A stretch of 8,099 nucleotides of DNA from Bacteroidota bacterium (GCA_018969455.1 JAGWYI010000172.1:1-8099); one strand, 5' to 3'; positions 1 through 6,602 are shown, counted from the stretch's first letter. Translations and numbers: made by a program. Notes: generated by a model not told the origin, from the letters alone.

Positions 1-650
1 AAACGCAACTCTTCGTCTGACCAGCGGGTTTTGAGGTGATCGGCGCCAAAATCAGACAAAACGGCAGCATATGCGGCATCTGCTGATACCTTTGGAGTCG
101 TAGAAAGGCCTATAGTACTGGGGAAATAACGTCCGGTGATGCGTATCCACTGGCCATTTTGGCTATGCGCCACCACTTCAGCGCCATATACCGGAACCGA
201 TTGGTACACTTGCTGCATGCGTACATGGAAATTGCCTTGTTCGTCGGTTTGCACGGCTTTTACTACGAATTCATTTATCGGGTCCTGAATGGCCTTGGGT
301 TGCAATTGGGCCCAGAAGCGCAGGGCATTTTCGGAAGGCGATTGACGGTTGGCATCTATTGGCTGCGGGGTATTGGTTTCGAAGAAGATGGGCAGGCCAT
401 TCTCGCCGAGTATGGTTTTTACGCCCACGGCATTTCCCAACCCCGGAACGAAGGCGGATATAGGCTGTAAGGCAGGCACAGGCAACCCGAAAGATTGCGT
501 GGCGGCCGGGACTGCGGGCAAGGGATTGCGGGCCGCCGTCTCTTCAGGAGAGAAGCTTCGGTTGGAAGGTGGTGTAATCTTTTTAGCGCTTTGAGCCTGC
601 GCAACAACCGTGCAGCCCAAAAGCAACAAGACAAGCATTTTGATTTTCAT
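1..650 (-). CDS. Secreted FTP-propeptide metallopeptidase (M4/M36-like), N-terminal part only
   Basis: This is the first 216 residues of a larger protein; the reading frame stays open to the left edge. It starts at the ATG at 648-650 (MKIKMLVLLLL); a second ATG at 636-638 is possible. Residues 1-20 form a signal peptide with probable cleavage after AQA. A Pro/Ala-rich spacer of about 60 residues follows. Residues about 108-175 look like an FTP (fungalysin/thermolysin propeptide) domain, with the typical run FHVRMQQVYQSVPVYGAEVV at 141-160 followed by a GRYFP strand. FTP domains are inhibitory and folding propeptides of secreted thermolysin-like (M4) or fungalysin-like (M36) zinc proteases, so the HExxH catalytic domain is expected outside the window. 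Family M4 versus M36 cannot be settled here. Cys13 after LLLLG could suggest a lipoprotein, but the preceding segment is short, so signal peptidase I is more likely. No clear promoter is visible upstream. Confidence 0.8.
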   Translation of the reverse strand, partial: MKIKMLVLLLLGCTVVAQAQSAKKITPPSNRSFSPEETAARNPLPAVPAATQSFGLPVPALQPISAFVPGLGNAVGVKTILGENGLPIFFETNTPQPIDANRQSPSENALRFWAQLQPKAIQDPINEFVVKAVQTDEQGNFHVRMQQVYQSVPVYGAEVVAHSQNGQWIRITGRYFPSTIGLSTTPKVSADAAYAAVLSDFGADHLKTRWSDEELR

Positions 651-749
651 AAAACAGAATTTATCAGTTGGGAATACGGCTTTGAAACCGCTCCTAAAGG
701 TCGTTTATTTTAGCGGATTCCATTGGCAGAATTTTTTTTTCAAAAAAAC

Positions 750-781
750 TTGCGTGATTGCATCGGAACATTATACCTTTG
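750..781 (+). promoter_or_regulatory. Bacteroidota-type promoter of the tRNA-Asn gene
   Basis: A TTG at 750-752 and an exact TAnnTTTG (TACCTTTG, 774-781) are separated by 21 bp. This is the known -33/-7 arrangement of the Bacteroidota housekeeping sigma factor. Transcription should start near 788, about 12 nt before the mature tRNA. Confidence 0.75.
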
Positions 782-799
782 CCCCGCTTTTTCAAGCAA

Positions 800-873
800 G
801 CCTCCTTAGCTCAGTTGGTTAGAGCGGCGGACTGTTAATCCGTAGGTCAAAGGTTCAAGTCCTTTAGGAGGCG
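800..873 (+). tRNA. tRNA-Asn (anticodon GTT)
   Basis: A complete 74-nt cloverleaf can be folded by hand. The acceptor stem is GCCTCCT (800-806) with AGGAGGC (866-872), discriminator G873. The D-stem is GCTC/GAGC with loop AGTTGGTTA. The anticodon stem is 827-831/839-843 with loop CTGTTAA, giving anticodon GTT. The variable loop is AGGTC, and the T-arm is AAAGG-TTCAAGT-CCTTT. CCA is not encoded and would be added after transcription. The gene stands alone, with its own promoter and a terminator three bases downstream. Confidence 0.97.
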
Positions 874-875
874 CA

Positions 876-903
876 AGGCCACCGCGTTTGCGGTGGCTTT
901 TTT
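876..903 (+). terminator. Rho-independent terminator after tRNA-Asn
   Basis: A perfect 8-bp GC-rich stem (GCCACCGC 878-885, GCGGTGGC 890-897) closes a GTTT loop and is followed by six T (898-903). It begins right after the tRNA, so the tRNA is a single-gene transcript. Confidence 0.92.
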
Positions 904-921
904 ATTTTCTGTCGAATTTTC

Positions 922-957
922 CATCTTTGTGGCTTCCCGGGTGGATGAAGCCCGGGA
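922..957 (+). promoter_or_regulatory. Possible -7 element and 5'-leader hairpin of the PfkB gene
   Basis: CATCTTTG at 922-929 matches TAnnTTTG in all but the first base; no good -33 element sits at the usual distance. A start near 936 would place the perfect inverted repeat TCCCGGG (935-941)/CCCGGGA (951-957), loop 9 nt, at the very 5' end of the pfkB-ybaB message. Such a hairpin could protect the message. The promoter part is weak; the inverted repeat is certain. Confidence 0.35.
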
Positions 958-996
958 TGGGATAAAGCACAAATTTTCACGCATAAAAATCCAGAT

Positions 997-1905
997 ATGA
1001 GTTTAGTTGCGGTTGGAACCGTTGCATTTGACGACATTGAAACGCCTTTTGGTCGGGCAGAGAAAGTAGTAGGCGGCGCCTGCACCTACATTTCGTTGGC
1101 GGCCTCGTATTTTGTAAAGCCGGTTCAGGTGGTCTCTGTGGTGGGTGACGATTTTCCCGAGGCTGTATTGGCATTTTTGCAGGAGCGCGGGATTGATCTC
1201 AGTGGTTTGCAAATAAAATTGGGTGAAAAATCTTTTTTTTGGGCGGGTCGCTACCATCGTGACCTAAATTCGCGAGATACACTGGACACCCAATTGAATG
1301 TACTGGCCAATTTCGAGCCTGTTTTACCCGAGTCGTATAAAGCGCCCGATGTGTTGATGCTGGGGAATCTGGTACCAAAAATTCAGTCGGATGTGCTTGC
1401 CCAATTGAAGCAGCGTCCGGGTTTGGTGGTACTCGACACGATGAATTTTTGGATGGACCATGCGCTTGATGATTTGAAGGCGGTTTTGAAAAGCATTGAT
1501 GTACTCACCATCAACGATGAAGAGGCCCGGCAATTGAGCGGCAAGCATTCGCTGGTTGTGGCGGCGCAAAGCATCCATGAAATGGGACCAAAATACATTG
1601 TGATCAAAAAGGGCGAGCATGGCGCCTTGTTGTTTCACCATGGGCAGATGTTTTATGCACCGGCGCTTCCTTTAGCGGAAGTGATTGACCCTACCGGCGC
1701 AGGCGACAGTTTTGCCGGCGGGTTTACGGGATATTTGGCCAAAACCAAAGACTATTCATTTGACAACCTAAAACGGGCAGTGGTTTATGGCGCCGCTATG
1801 GGTTCTTTTTGCGTGGAGGCATTTGGGATTGAAAATTTAAAACAATTGACCCCCTCCATGATTGAGGCTCGGGTTCAATCTTTTGCAAATTTGGTGCATT
1901 TTTAA
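997..1905 (+). CDS. PfkB-family carbohydrate (ribokinase-like) kinase
   Basis: The 302-residue protein has the full length of a ribokinase-fold (PfkB) kinase, which phosphorylates a sugar or nucleoside hydroxyl with ATP in the cytoplasm. The N-terminal Gly-Gly substrate-side motif is at residues 26-27 (VVGGACTY). The C-terminal family signature DPTGAGDSFAGGF is at 231-243: its GAGD forms the anion hole and Asp237 is the catalytic base. An ATP-site segment, TINDEEARQLSG, lies mid-protein, as in ribokinases. The substrate cannot be read from sequence: sugar, sugar-phosphate and nucleoside kinases share these motifs. The start is the ATG at 997, with an AT-rich leader and no Shine-Dalgarno. A ybaB gene follows 12 bp after the stop, so the two are probably co-transcribed. 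Confidence 0.9.
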   Translation: MSLVAVGTVAFDDIETPFGRAEKVVGGACTYISLAASYFVKPVQVVSVVGDDFPEAVLAFLQERGIDLSGLQIKLGEKSFFWAGRYHRDLNSRDTLDTQLNVLANFEPVLPESYKAPDVLMLGNLVPKIQSDVLAQLKQRPGLVVLDTMNFWMDHALDDLKAVLKSIDVLTINDEEARQLSGKHSLVVAAQSIHEMGPKYIVIKKGEHGALLFHHGQMFYAPALPLAEVIDPTGAGDSFAGGFTGYLAKTKDYSFDNLKRAVVYGAAMGSFCVEAFGIENLKQLTPSMIEARVQSFANLVHF

Positions 1906-1917
1906 AACAAGTGAAAC

Positions 1918-2238
1918 ATGTTTGGAGATCTTTTAGGCAATCTGGAAGCCCAACAGGCTCAATTGAAAGAAAAACTGGGTGCGCTTTCCGTACGTGGAAC
2001 TGCTGGGGATGAAGCCGTTGTAGTGGAAGCGAACGGTGCGCTGGAGCTTAAAAGCATCCAGTTTGATACAAAAAAACTCGATTTTTCCGATCTGGAGCAA
2101 TTGGAAGATTTGGTGCTTGCTGCAGCCAACAATGCCCTGGATGCTGCCCGCCAGCTGGCAGCCCAGGAAACTGGCAAATTGATGGAGGGGATGTTGCCGG
2201 GCGGTTTGGGTTCTCTTTTTAATCCCGGAGGCCAATAG
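1918..2238 (+). CDS. YbaB/EbfC family nucleoid-associated protein
   Basis: This small protein (106 residues) has the YbaB/EbfC layout. There is an N-terminal amphipathic helix rich in Gln/Leu/Lys (LEAQQAQLKEKLGAL). A three-strand sheet follows with VVVEANGALELKSIQFD, the family's V-x-V-x-x-x-G-x-L-x-L-x-x-I pattern. A C-terminal helix has the typical LEDLVLAAANNALDAARQLA and the family tail GKLMEGMLPGGLG. Family members form dimers that bind DNA. In many bacteria ybaB sits with recR/dnaX; here it follows a PfkB kinase by 12 bp. The length is normal for the family. Confidence 0.9.
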   Translation: MFGDLLGNLEAQQAQLKEKLGALSVRGTAGDEAVVVEANGALELKSIQFDTKKLDFSDLEQLEDLVLAAANNALDAARQLAAQETGKLMEGMLPGGLGSLFNPGGQ

Positions 2239-2281
2239 CCAACATTCTGGCGATTATACCGCGCAACATGCATACTTTTAT

Positions 2282-2293
2282 GCCTGAACAGGC
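2282..2293. repeat. Short perfect inverted repeat after ybaB
   Basis: GCCTG-AA-CAGGC is followed by GTTTATTT. It could be a weak transcription stop for the pfkB-ybaB unit, but the stem is short and the loop tight. The rest of the 2239-2322 gap shows nothing clear. Confidence 0.3.
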
Positions 2294-2322
2294 GTTTATT
2301 TGTGCTTAAATCCATATCCCGC

Positions 2323-3546
2323 ATGCGTACATTTGTCCTCTACCTGAGTTTTTTATACGCCGGCGCATTGTGCGCCCAGAGCCCATCCGATAAAGTGGAG
2401 GCGTATTTTTCTTTCGACACCAAATGCAAGGCTGTAGACGACAGCGGCAATGGAGGTGCTGGCGCCCTGATAAACGGAATTTCCTGCTCCTGCGGCCTGA
2501 TTGATTCCTGCTTCCGATTTGATGGCGTAGATGATGCACTTTACCTGGTGGGGCCCTTTGCCGATGTATTTTCCACCAGCGATTTTACGGTAAGTTTTTA
2601 CATAAAGCCCCCCGACCAAACCAATACCAATGGAACGCAACTCGTGATGTCGAAACAAAGCGATTGCAGCCCCAACAAGGCGTTCTGGGTACGGTATTCT
2701 CCTAAAACGCGCCGGATCAGCTCGGGTATCAGCGAAACCCAAGCGCTGGTAACCACCGTTCAGGCAGAACTCGATCCAGGTCCATGCTGGCAATTTATCA
2801 CCCTCACTCGCGCCAATACGCGTTACACTTTGTACATCAATGGCGTTAAACGTGATTCGAAAGTAGGGAGCGCCCGGTTTGATTTGACGTCAACGGCTAC
2901 CTTTAAAGTGGGAGAGCCCGTTTGCCCGCTCGATTCCTGGTTTAAAGGCGATTTCGATGAACTCCGTTTTCACAGCAAAGCCCTCGACGAGGTGGCCATC
3001 GCCCGTTATAACTTGAGGGCCGACAACATTCTTAATTCAGATACCCTGATTTATTTGGGAAATAGCTTTCAGGTAAATGCAGCCGCACGCTGCGATGCGC
3101 AATTTTTGTGGTCGCCAGCCAGCTCGGTATCCAATCCCTTCATCGCCAACCCGGTCGTTACGCCTACGGCACCCGGGAACCTCTCGGTTACCATCAATTA
3201 CCCCGGACAGTGCCTCGCCAACGACACCATTCACATCAACGTCATCGACCCTGATACCCTCGATTGTAACAAAATCTTTATCCCCAATGCTTTTACTCCG
3301 GGCAATAGCCCAGGCCGAAATGATGTATTCGGCATCAGCAACCCTTTTTCAGTTCAGGATTTCATTTCATTTGAAATATTTGACCGCTGGGGTGGCCGGG
3401 TATTTAATGCCAATTCCGCATTTGAAACCTGGGACGGCAATGTAAATGGAAGCGCCGCCAACCCGGGCGTATTCCTCTATCGCCTCCGATACAAATGCCA
3501 GGGAGAGGAAAAAGTAAAGGCCGGAAATCTTACCCTGCTCCGATGA
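2323..3546 (+). CDS. Secreted LamG/concanavalin-like protein with T9SS type B C-terminal sorting domain
   Basis: Starting at the ATG at 2323 the protein has 407 residues and opens directly with a signal peptide (MRTFVLYLSFLYAGALCA, then Q). A GTG at 2302 would add seven residues that spoil the signal peptide, so the ATG is preferred. Residues about 25-230 form a LamG-like jelly-roll fold: the family hallmarks FRFDGVDDAL (64-73) and FDELRFHSKALDEVAIA (211-227) are both present. Residues about 235-310 look like a short Ig/PKD-like beta domain. Residues about 318-407 match the gliding-motility-associated C-terminal domain (CHU_C), with FIPNAFTPGNSPGRNDVF, the FDRWGGRVF turn, TWDG and a final strand pair. 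This domain directs export through the type IX system to the cell surface. LamG domains commonly bind sugars or proteins, and no catalytic domain is seen, so adhesion is a guess. The protein has many Cys (such as SCSCG and DSC), which suggests disulfides. Confidence 0.88.
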   Translation: MRTFVLYLSFLYAGALCAQSPSDKVEAYFSFDTKCKAVDDSGNGGAGALINGISCSCGLIDSCFRFDGVDDALYLVGPFADVFSTSDFTVSFYIKPPDQTNTNGTQLVMSKQSDCSPNKAFWVRYSPKTRRISSGISETQALVTTVQAELDPGPCWQFITLTRANTRYTLYINGVKRDSKVGSARFDLTSTATFKVGEPVCPLDSWFKGDFDELRFHSKALDEVAIARYNLRADNILNSDTLIYLGNSFQVNAAARCDAQFLWSPASSVSNPFIANPVVTPTAPGNLSVTINYPGQCLANDTIHINVIDPDTLDCNKIFIPNAFTPGNSPGRNDVFGISNPFSVQDFISFEIFDRWGGRVFNANSAFETWDGNVNGSAANPGVFLYRLRYKCQGEEKVKAGNLTLLR

Positions 3547-3550
3547 AATA

Positions 3551-3582
3551 GAAAACCCGAAGCACATTTGCTCCGGGTTTTC
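3551..3582. terminator. Hairpin terminator after the LamG/T9SS gene
   Basis: GAAAACCCG (3551-3559) pairs with CGGGTTTTC (3574-3582); an inner AGC/GCT (3561-3563/3570-3572) extends the stem after one mismatch. The T-run in the right arm, and its mirror in the left arm, would allow ending from either strand. It starts 4 bp after the stop codon. Confidence 0.75.
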
Positions 3583-3700
3583 ACTAAACCGTTTCTATTG
3601 TATGAAGCTGCAATGCTTTATACACTGCCAATTATGTGCCAAAAAATGCAGGGAAAGTGTTAAAGTTCAAACAAGGAGGCCAATAAATATAAATAAAAAA

Positions 3701-3728
3701 CCCTATTAAATATTGCTACTTAACAGGG
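3701..3728 (-). terminator. Terminator-like hairpin, minus strand
   Basis: On the minus strand CCCTGTTAA (3728-3720) pairs with TTAATAGGG (3709-3701), 8 of 9 positions, around a 10-nt loop. Six T follow on that strand (3700-3695). It faces no annotated gene, so it implies a minus-strand transcript from inside this gap. Confidence 0.55.
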
Positions 3729-3739
3729 ACAAAACAAAA

Positions 3740-3764
3740 AACAAACACTATGAACAAACACTAT
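3740..3764. repeat. Tandem 12-bp direct repeat
   Basis: AACAAACACTAT occurs at 3740-3751 and again at 3753-3764, separated by a single G (13-bp period). The copies are identical. Confidence 0.85.
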
Positions 3765-3804
3765 TTATCAAATTGATGGGTTTGGGGCATTGTTGCAAAA
3801 CCAA

Positions 3805-3821
3805 ATGTAGTACAACTACAT
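3805..3821. promoter_or_regulatory. Palindrome overlapping a predicted start site (possible operator)
   Basis: ATGTAGT (3805-3811) and ACTACAT (3815-3821) form a perfect 7-bp inverted repeat around ACA. It lies right after the minus-strand -7 element and covers the predicted first base near 3816, a usual position for a repressor site. It could equally form a 5' hairpin. Confidence 0.4.
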
Positions 3822-3822
3822 G

Positions 3823-3854
3823 CAAAGATAATAACTACCTGGTAATCATACCCA
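3823..3854 (-). promoter_or_regulatory. Predicted Bacteroidota-type promoter, minus strand
   Basis: On the minus strand TATCTTTG (3830-3823) matches TAnnTTTG exactly; 21 bp upstream is TGG (3854-3852), one base off the -33 TTG. The spacing equals that of the tRNA promoter in this window. Confidence 0.45.
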
Positions 3855-3991
3855 TTTTTTTGGCAAAATTAAAATTGCACGCAAGTGACATAGATTTAAA
3901 CCGTTGTGCAGAAATTCGGCCCATCGTTGCAACATTATGCCTCTAGCCAAAAACCATACCACCCTTGTTTCATTGCATCAAATTTATTGCC

Positions 3992-4375
3992 ATGATGGCC
4001 ACAATTACACCTTTTATAGTAGGGCTCTGGAGAAAATCGTCCGCTATATGTTTGTTTTGCGCAGCAGTGTGTGCCAGCCTCTGCGGGAATGCCTGCGGCT
4101 CAGATCCCGCGCAGGCTCAATCTAATACCCGAACTTATACTGCTTCAGCCCCCGATGGCATGGCCGTTTTCCGGAAATACTGCATTGCCTGCCATGGCGC
4201 CGACGGAAAACTGGGCTTGAATGGCGCCAAAGACCTTTCGGCCAGTACGCTCTCCAAAGCAGAACGAATTCAGGTAATTACCAACGGCCGAAAGCTCATG
4301 ACTCCTTTTAATGAAGTACTTTCGCCCGAAGAAATTCAGGCAGTTGCCGAATACACCTTATCCTTGAAAAAATAA
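3992..4375 (+). CDS. Small exported c-type cytochrome
   Basis: From the ATG at 3992 the protein has 127 residues (the next codon is also ATG). An N-terminal membrane-targeting segment spans residues about 8-35 and is unusually Cys-rich (Cys20, 23, 27, 31, 35). It is followed by a polar linker. The single heme-binding motif CIACH is at 64-68, followed by GADGK, as in short class I cytochromes. Met103 in NGRKLMTPF is the likely second heme ligand, and LSPEEIQAVAEYTLSL is the usual C-terminal helix. It would carry electrons in the periplasm. Cleavage is unclear: Cys35 after CGNA could be a lipid-attachment residue, but the lipobox is poor. The stop codon is 3 bp before the following SDR gene, so the two are co-transcribed. 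A TTG at 3965 could extend the N-terminus but makes a poorer signal. Confidence 0.88.
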   Translation: MMATITPFIVGLWRKSSAICLFCAAVCASLCGNACGSDPAQAQSNTRTYTASAPDGMAVFRKYCIACHGADGKLGLNGAKDLSASTLSKAERIQVITNGRKLMTPFNEVLSPEEIQAVAEYTLSLKK

Positions 4376-4378
4376 AGC

Positions 4379-5401
4379 ATGTTACCCGATTCTAAACTTT
4401 TGGTTACTGGAGGCACCGGTTTTTTGGGCGCTTACCTGATTCGTCAACTCCTGGCAAAAGGATACGCAGTGCGTGCCACCCGTCGGACCAATAGCCCCAT
4501 GGATCTGGTAGCCGATTTTGCCGACCAGGTGGAATGGGTGGAAGCCGATGTAACCGATGTGGTGGCCCTCGAAGACGCCCTGGAGGGCATTACCGAGGTG
4601 TTTCACTGTGCCGCAATGGTTTCTTTTCACCCCCGCGATGTAGCCCGGATGATGCAGGTAAATGTGGAAGGAACGGCCAACGTGGTTAATCTGTGCCTGG
4701 AAATGGGCATCCGGAAACTCTTGCACGTGAGCAGCATCGCCTCACTCGGCCGTACCAAAGAACGGCCTGTGCTCGATGAAAAAAGCAGCTGGGTGGAAAG
4801 TCGTGGCAACAGCAATTATGCCATTTCCAAGTACAGAAGCGAGCAGGAAGTGTGGCGCGGACACGCAGAAGGGCTCCCGGTGGCGATTGTAAATCCTGCC
4901 ATTATTTTCGGCAGCGGTTTTTGGCATCTGGGCTCGGCCAAATTCTTCAAACAGGTGGATGAGGGTTTGAAATTTTGCCCGCAGGGCGCAACGGGATTTG
5001 TGGATGTACGCGATGTTGCCCGCTTCATGATTCACCTGCTGGAAGGCCCGCAAAATGGCGAAAGGTATATCTTAAACAGCGAAAATGCCTCTTTTCGGCG
5101 TTTGTTCGACCTGATTGGCGCTTCGATTGATAAAAAACCGCCGTTTATTCCGGTCAACCCCCTGCTGGCCGAAGTGGCATGGCGCGTGGAATGGCTGAAA
5201 GAAAAACTCCTGGGCGCCGACCCTATGGTTACCCGGGAAGCCGCGCGCAGCAGCGTGTCGACCTATTTTTACAGCAACGAAAAGTCAAAATCCGTGTTTG
5301 ATTTTCAATACCGGAGTTTGGAAACAACGATCCGGGAGACAGGGATGCAGTTTCTGGAGGCTAAGCAGCAGGGAATGAAGGCGCTGCTATTGCCGGATTA
5401 A
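4379..5401 (+). CDS. Extended-SDR NAD(P)-dependent epimerase/reductase
   Basis: The 340-residue protein is a complete extended short-chain dehydrogenase. A Rossmann motif GGTGFLG at 11-17 (in VTGGTGFLGAYL) binds NAD(P), and Arg32/Arg35/Arg36 after the second strand favour NADP. The D58-V-T-D acidic loop and the NVEGTANVV segment are typical. The catalytic set is Ser118/Ser119 (HVSSIASLG) and Tyr147-x-x-x-Lys151 (YAISK). A FVDVRDVARFMIHLLEG segment near 207-223 is characteristic of dihydroflavonol-reductase/3-beta-HSD-like and epimerase members. The substrate is unknown; a sugar nucleotide or a hydroxyl/keto lipid are the usual choices. It begins 3 bp after the cytochrome stop. Its 3' end overlaps the convergent truA gene by 4 bp, with no terminator between. 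Confidence 0.9.
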   Translation: MLPDSKLLVTGGTGFLGAYLIRQLLAKGYAVRATRRTNSPMDLVADFADQVEWVEADVTDVVALEDALEGITEVFHCAAMVSFHPRDVARMMQVNVEGTANVVNLCLEMGIRKLLHVSSIASLGRTKERPVLDEKSSWVESRGNSNYAISKYRSEQEVWRGHAEGLPVAIVNPAIIFGSGFWHLGSAKFFKQVDEGLKFCPQGATGFVDVRDVARFMIHLLEGPQNGERYILNSENASFRRLFDLIGASIDKKPPFIPVNPLLAEVAWRVEWLKEKLLGADPMVTREAARSSVSTYFYSNEKSKSVFDFQYRSLETTIRETGMQFLEAKQQGMKALLLPD

Positions 5402-6138
5402 ACAGCCTGATACGCCACCTTCTCCAAGAACAACCCGGAAGGCGGTGCGGTGTACCTGGCGGGCTCTTTCGACGGGAATTCCATAAATTCCTCCACTTTT
5501 TCGAGGGAGATGCGGCCTCGGCCCACTTCCACGAGTACGCCCACCAATCGACGCACCATTTTCCACAAGAAATGCGAGCCTGCAAAAGTGATGTAAATGC
5601 GGTTGTCGTCTTCTGTCACCTGAATGGTGTGGAGATCCACCATGGTGGACTGCCCCTCTTTTTCGGTATCGCCGAAAGCGCGGAAATCGTGGAATCCCTG
5701 AAGCATGTCGGCGGCTTTGCGCATGTCAGTCAGGTTGAGCGGGTCGCGCACCCACCACACGTATTTTTTACCAAATGCATCGCGCCGTTTGGAAATCTGG
5801 TACACATATTGGCGCATGGTGGCGTCGTAACGGGCATGGAACTTTGGGGAAGCCTTTTCCACGCTGAGAATGTTGATGTCGTGCGGGAGCACGTCGTTCA
5901 GGCGCATTTTGAGCTGATCGGGCTGGATGTTTTCGCCCATAATATCGAGGTGGGCCACTTGTCCGCGTGCGTGTACGCCCGCATCGGTGCGCCCGGCGCC
6001 GTAAATTTCCATTTGCCAGGTATCAAAGACCCGAAATGCGGCGCCCATCAATTCGCCCTGCACGGTACGTTGTTCTTTTTGGAATTGCCAGCCGGCGTAG
6101 CGGGAGCCATCGTATTCAATGGTAAGTTTGTAACGCAT
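5398..6138 (-). CDS. truA: tRNA pseudouridine(38-40) synthase TruA
   Basis: The 246-residue protein is a full-length TruA, which converts uridines 38-40 in the anticodon stem-loop of many tRNAs to pseudouridine. The start MRYKLTIEYDGSRYAGWQ is the family N-terminus (K-L-x-I-E-Y-D-G-x-x-Y-x-G-W-Q). The catalytic motif GAGRTDAGVHA at 47-57 holds the nucleophile Asp52. The F-H-A-R-Y-D-A segment and Y-V-Y-Q strand follow (about 104-114). Near the C-terminus, GSHFLWKMVRRLVGVLVEVG is the conserved F-L-x-x-M-V-R-x-x-V-G motif. It is divergent from rplU. The sequence TTCCTTTG on the minus strand (6164-6157) is one base off a -7 element but lies only about 20 bp from the start codon. A long plus-strand frame covering this gene (5572-6411) is only its shadow. 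Confidence 0.96.
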   Translation of the reverse strand: MRYKLTIEYDGSRYAGWQFQKEQRTVQGELMGAAFRVFDTWQMEIYGAGRTDAGVHARGQVAHLDIMGENIQPDQLKMRLNDVLPHDINILSVEKASPKFHARYDATMRQYVYQISKRRDAFGKKYVWWVRDPLNLTDMRKAADMLQGFHDFRAFGDTEKEGQSTMVDLHTIQVTEDDNRIYITFAGSHFLWKMVRRLVGVLVEVGRGRISLEKVEEFMEFPSKEPARYTAPPSGLFLEKVAYQAV

Positions 6139-6206
6139 TTACTTCAAAATGAGGCGCAAAGGAACGATAAAGAATCGATTTGGATGAATATTTTGGCCCT
6201 ATTTTA

Positions 6207-6238
6207 TTTGGAAGTGTCGCATACTGAAAGTACCTTTG
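6207..6238 (+). promoter_or_regulatory. Strong Bacteroidota-type promoter of rplU-rpmA
   Basis: TTTG (6207-6210) and an exact TACCTTTG (6231-6238) are 20 bp apart, giving a predicted start near 6245 and a leader of about 46 nt. The -7 octamer is identical to that of the tRNA-Asn promoter, which fits growth-linked genes. Confidence 0.8.
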
Positions 6239-6290
6239 CAGTCCTTTTGGAAAAAAGGGTATTTTTTTCACTAAAAGATTGTTTCACAAC

Positions 6291-6602
6291 ATGTTTGCAA
6301 TTGTTTCCATCGCCGGTCAACAATTTAAAGTTGAGGAGGGTCAGGAGATCTTCGTCCACCGGCTGGCAGCGCAAGAAGGAGACGCGCGCTCTTTCGACAC
6401 CGTGCATCTGATTGAGCACGAAGGCAATGTACGCATTGGCGCCCCTTATGTGAGCGGCGTTAGCGTAAATGTCAGCGTGCTTGGTCACGTCAAAGGTGAC
6501 AAAGTGATTGTTTTTCACAAGAAACGCCGCAAGGGCCATCGCAAGAAAAACGGTCACCGTCAGCAATTTACCAAAATCCAGATCGAATCCATCAAAGGCT
6601 AA
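6291..6602 (+). CDS. rplU: 50S ribosomal protein L21
   Basis: The 103-residue protein has normal L21 length. MFAIVSIAGQQFKVEEGQEIFVHRL is the family N-terminus (Y/F-A-I-V-x-x-G-G-K/Q-Q-x-x-V). The middle carries IGAPYVSGVSVNVSVLGHVKGDKVIVFHKKRRKGHRKKNGHRQ, which includes the conserved rRNA-binding basic stretch K-R-R-K-x-x-x-x-K-x-G-H-R-Q. It closes with FTKIQIESI. The ATG at 6291 is chosen over an upstream TTG because it begins exactly at the family start. There is no C-terminal extension, unlike the L21 of some other Bacteroidota. The gene leads an rplU-rpmA operon with a 56-bp gap. Confidence 0.96.
   Translation: MFAIVSIAGQQFKVEEGQEIFVHRLAAQEGDARSFDTVHLIEHEGNVRIGAPYVSGVSVNVSVLGHVKGDKVIVFHKKRRKGHRKKNGHRQQFTKIQIESIKG

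Larger units (their letters stand above)
3695..3816 (-). ncRNA. Candidate small RNA of about 120 nt (predicted only)
   Basis: Read on the minus strand, an exact TATCTTTG -7 element (3823-3830) would start transcription near 3816, and a terminator-like hairpin with a T6 run ends at 3695. Between them are two copies of a 12-mer (ATAGTGTTTGTT on this strand) spaced by one base, ahead of a U-rich stretch. No protein of note is encoded; the longest early frame is a 9-residue peptide. No known RNA family is recognised. An alternative is that this is only a chance promoter facing an old terminator. Confidence 0.35.
3583..3991. other. AT-rich intergenic region without a supported protein gene
   Basis: No reading frame here resembles a protein. 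The longest (3713-3946, plus) has low-complexity Lys/Asn-rich start codons and no recognisable family. The stretch instead holds repeats and minus-strand signals described separately: a terminator-like hairpin, a tandem 12-mer, a palindrome and an exact -7 element. No clear plus-strand promoter for the cytochrome gene was found; TAGATTTA in the segment 3881-3900 is one base off TAnnTTTG but has no well-spaced partner. Confidence 0.6.

Noticed and set aside
159..470. Plus-strand 103-residue frame
   Set aside because: The minus strand holds a signal peptide and an FTP-like domain over the same bases; this frame is its shadow.
730..749. T9/A7 tract as a terminator for the protease gene
   Set aside because: It lies upstream of that gene on the minus strand and has no GC stem; it is more likely a curved AT stretch ahead of the tRNA promoter.
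3713..3946. Plus-strand 77-residue frame in the AT-rich gap
   Set aside because: It has no recognisable motif, poor start context, Lys/Asn/Thr-rich sequence, and covers the tandem 12-mer and palindrome; it is probably chance.
6243..6268. Hairpin plus T7 tract in the rplU leader, resembling an attenuator
   Set aside because: The stem is only CCTTTT/AAAAGG, mostly A-T, and its left arm coincides with the predicted transcription start, so a leader hairpin would scarcely form.
5572..6411. A 279-residue plus-strand frame across truA
   Set aside because: It lies antisense to truA, which has all its catalytic motifs, and its translation resembles no family; it also runs into rplU in another frame.
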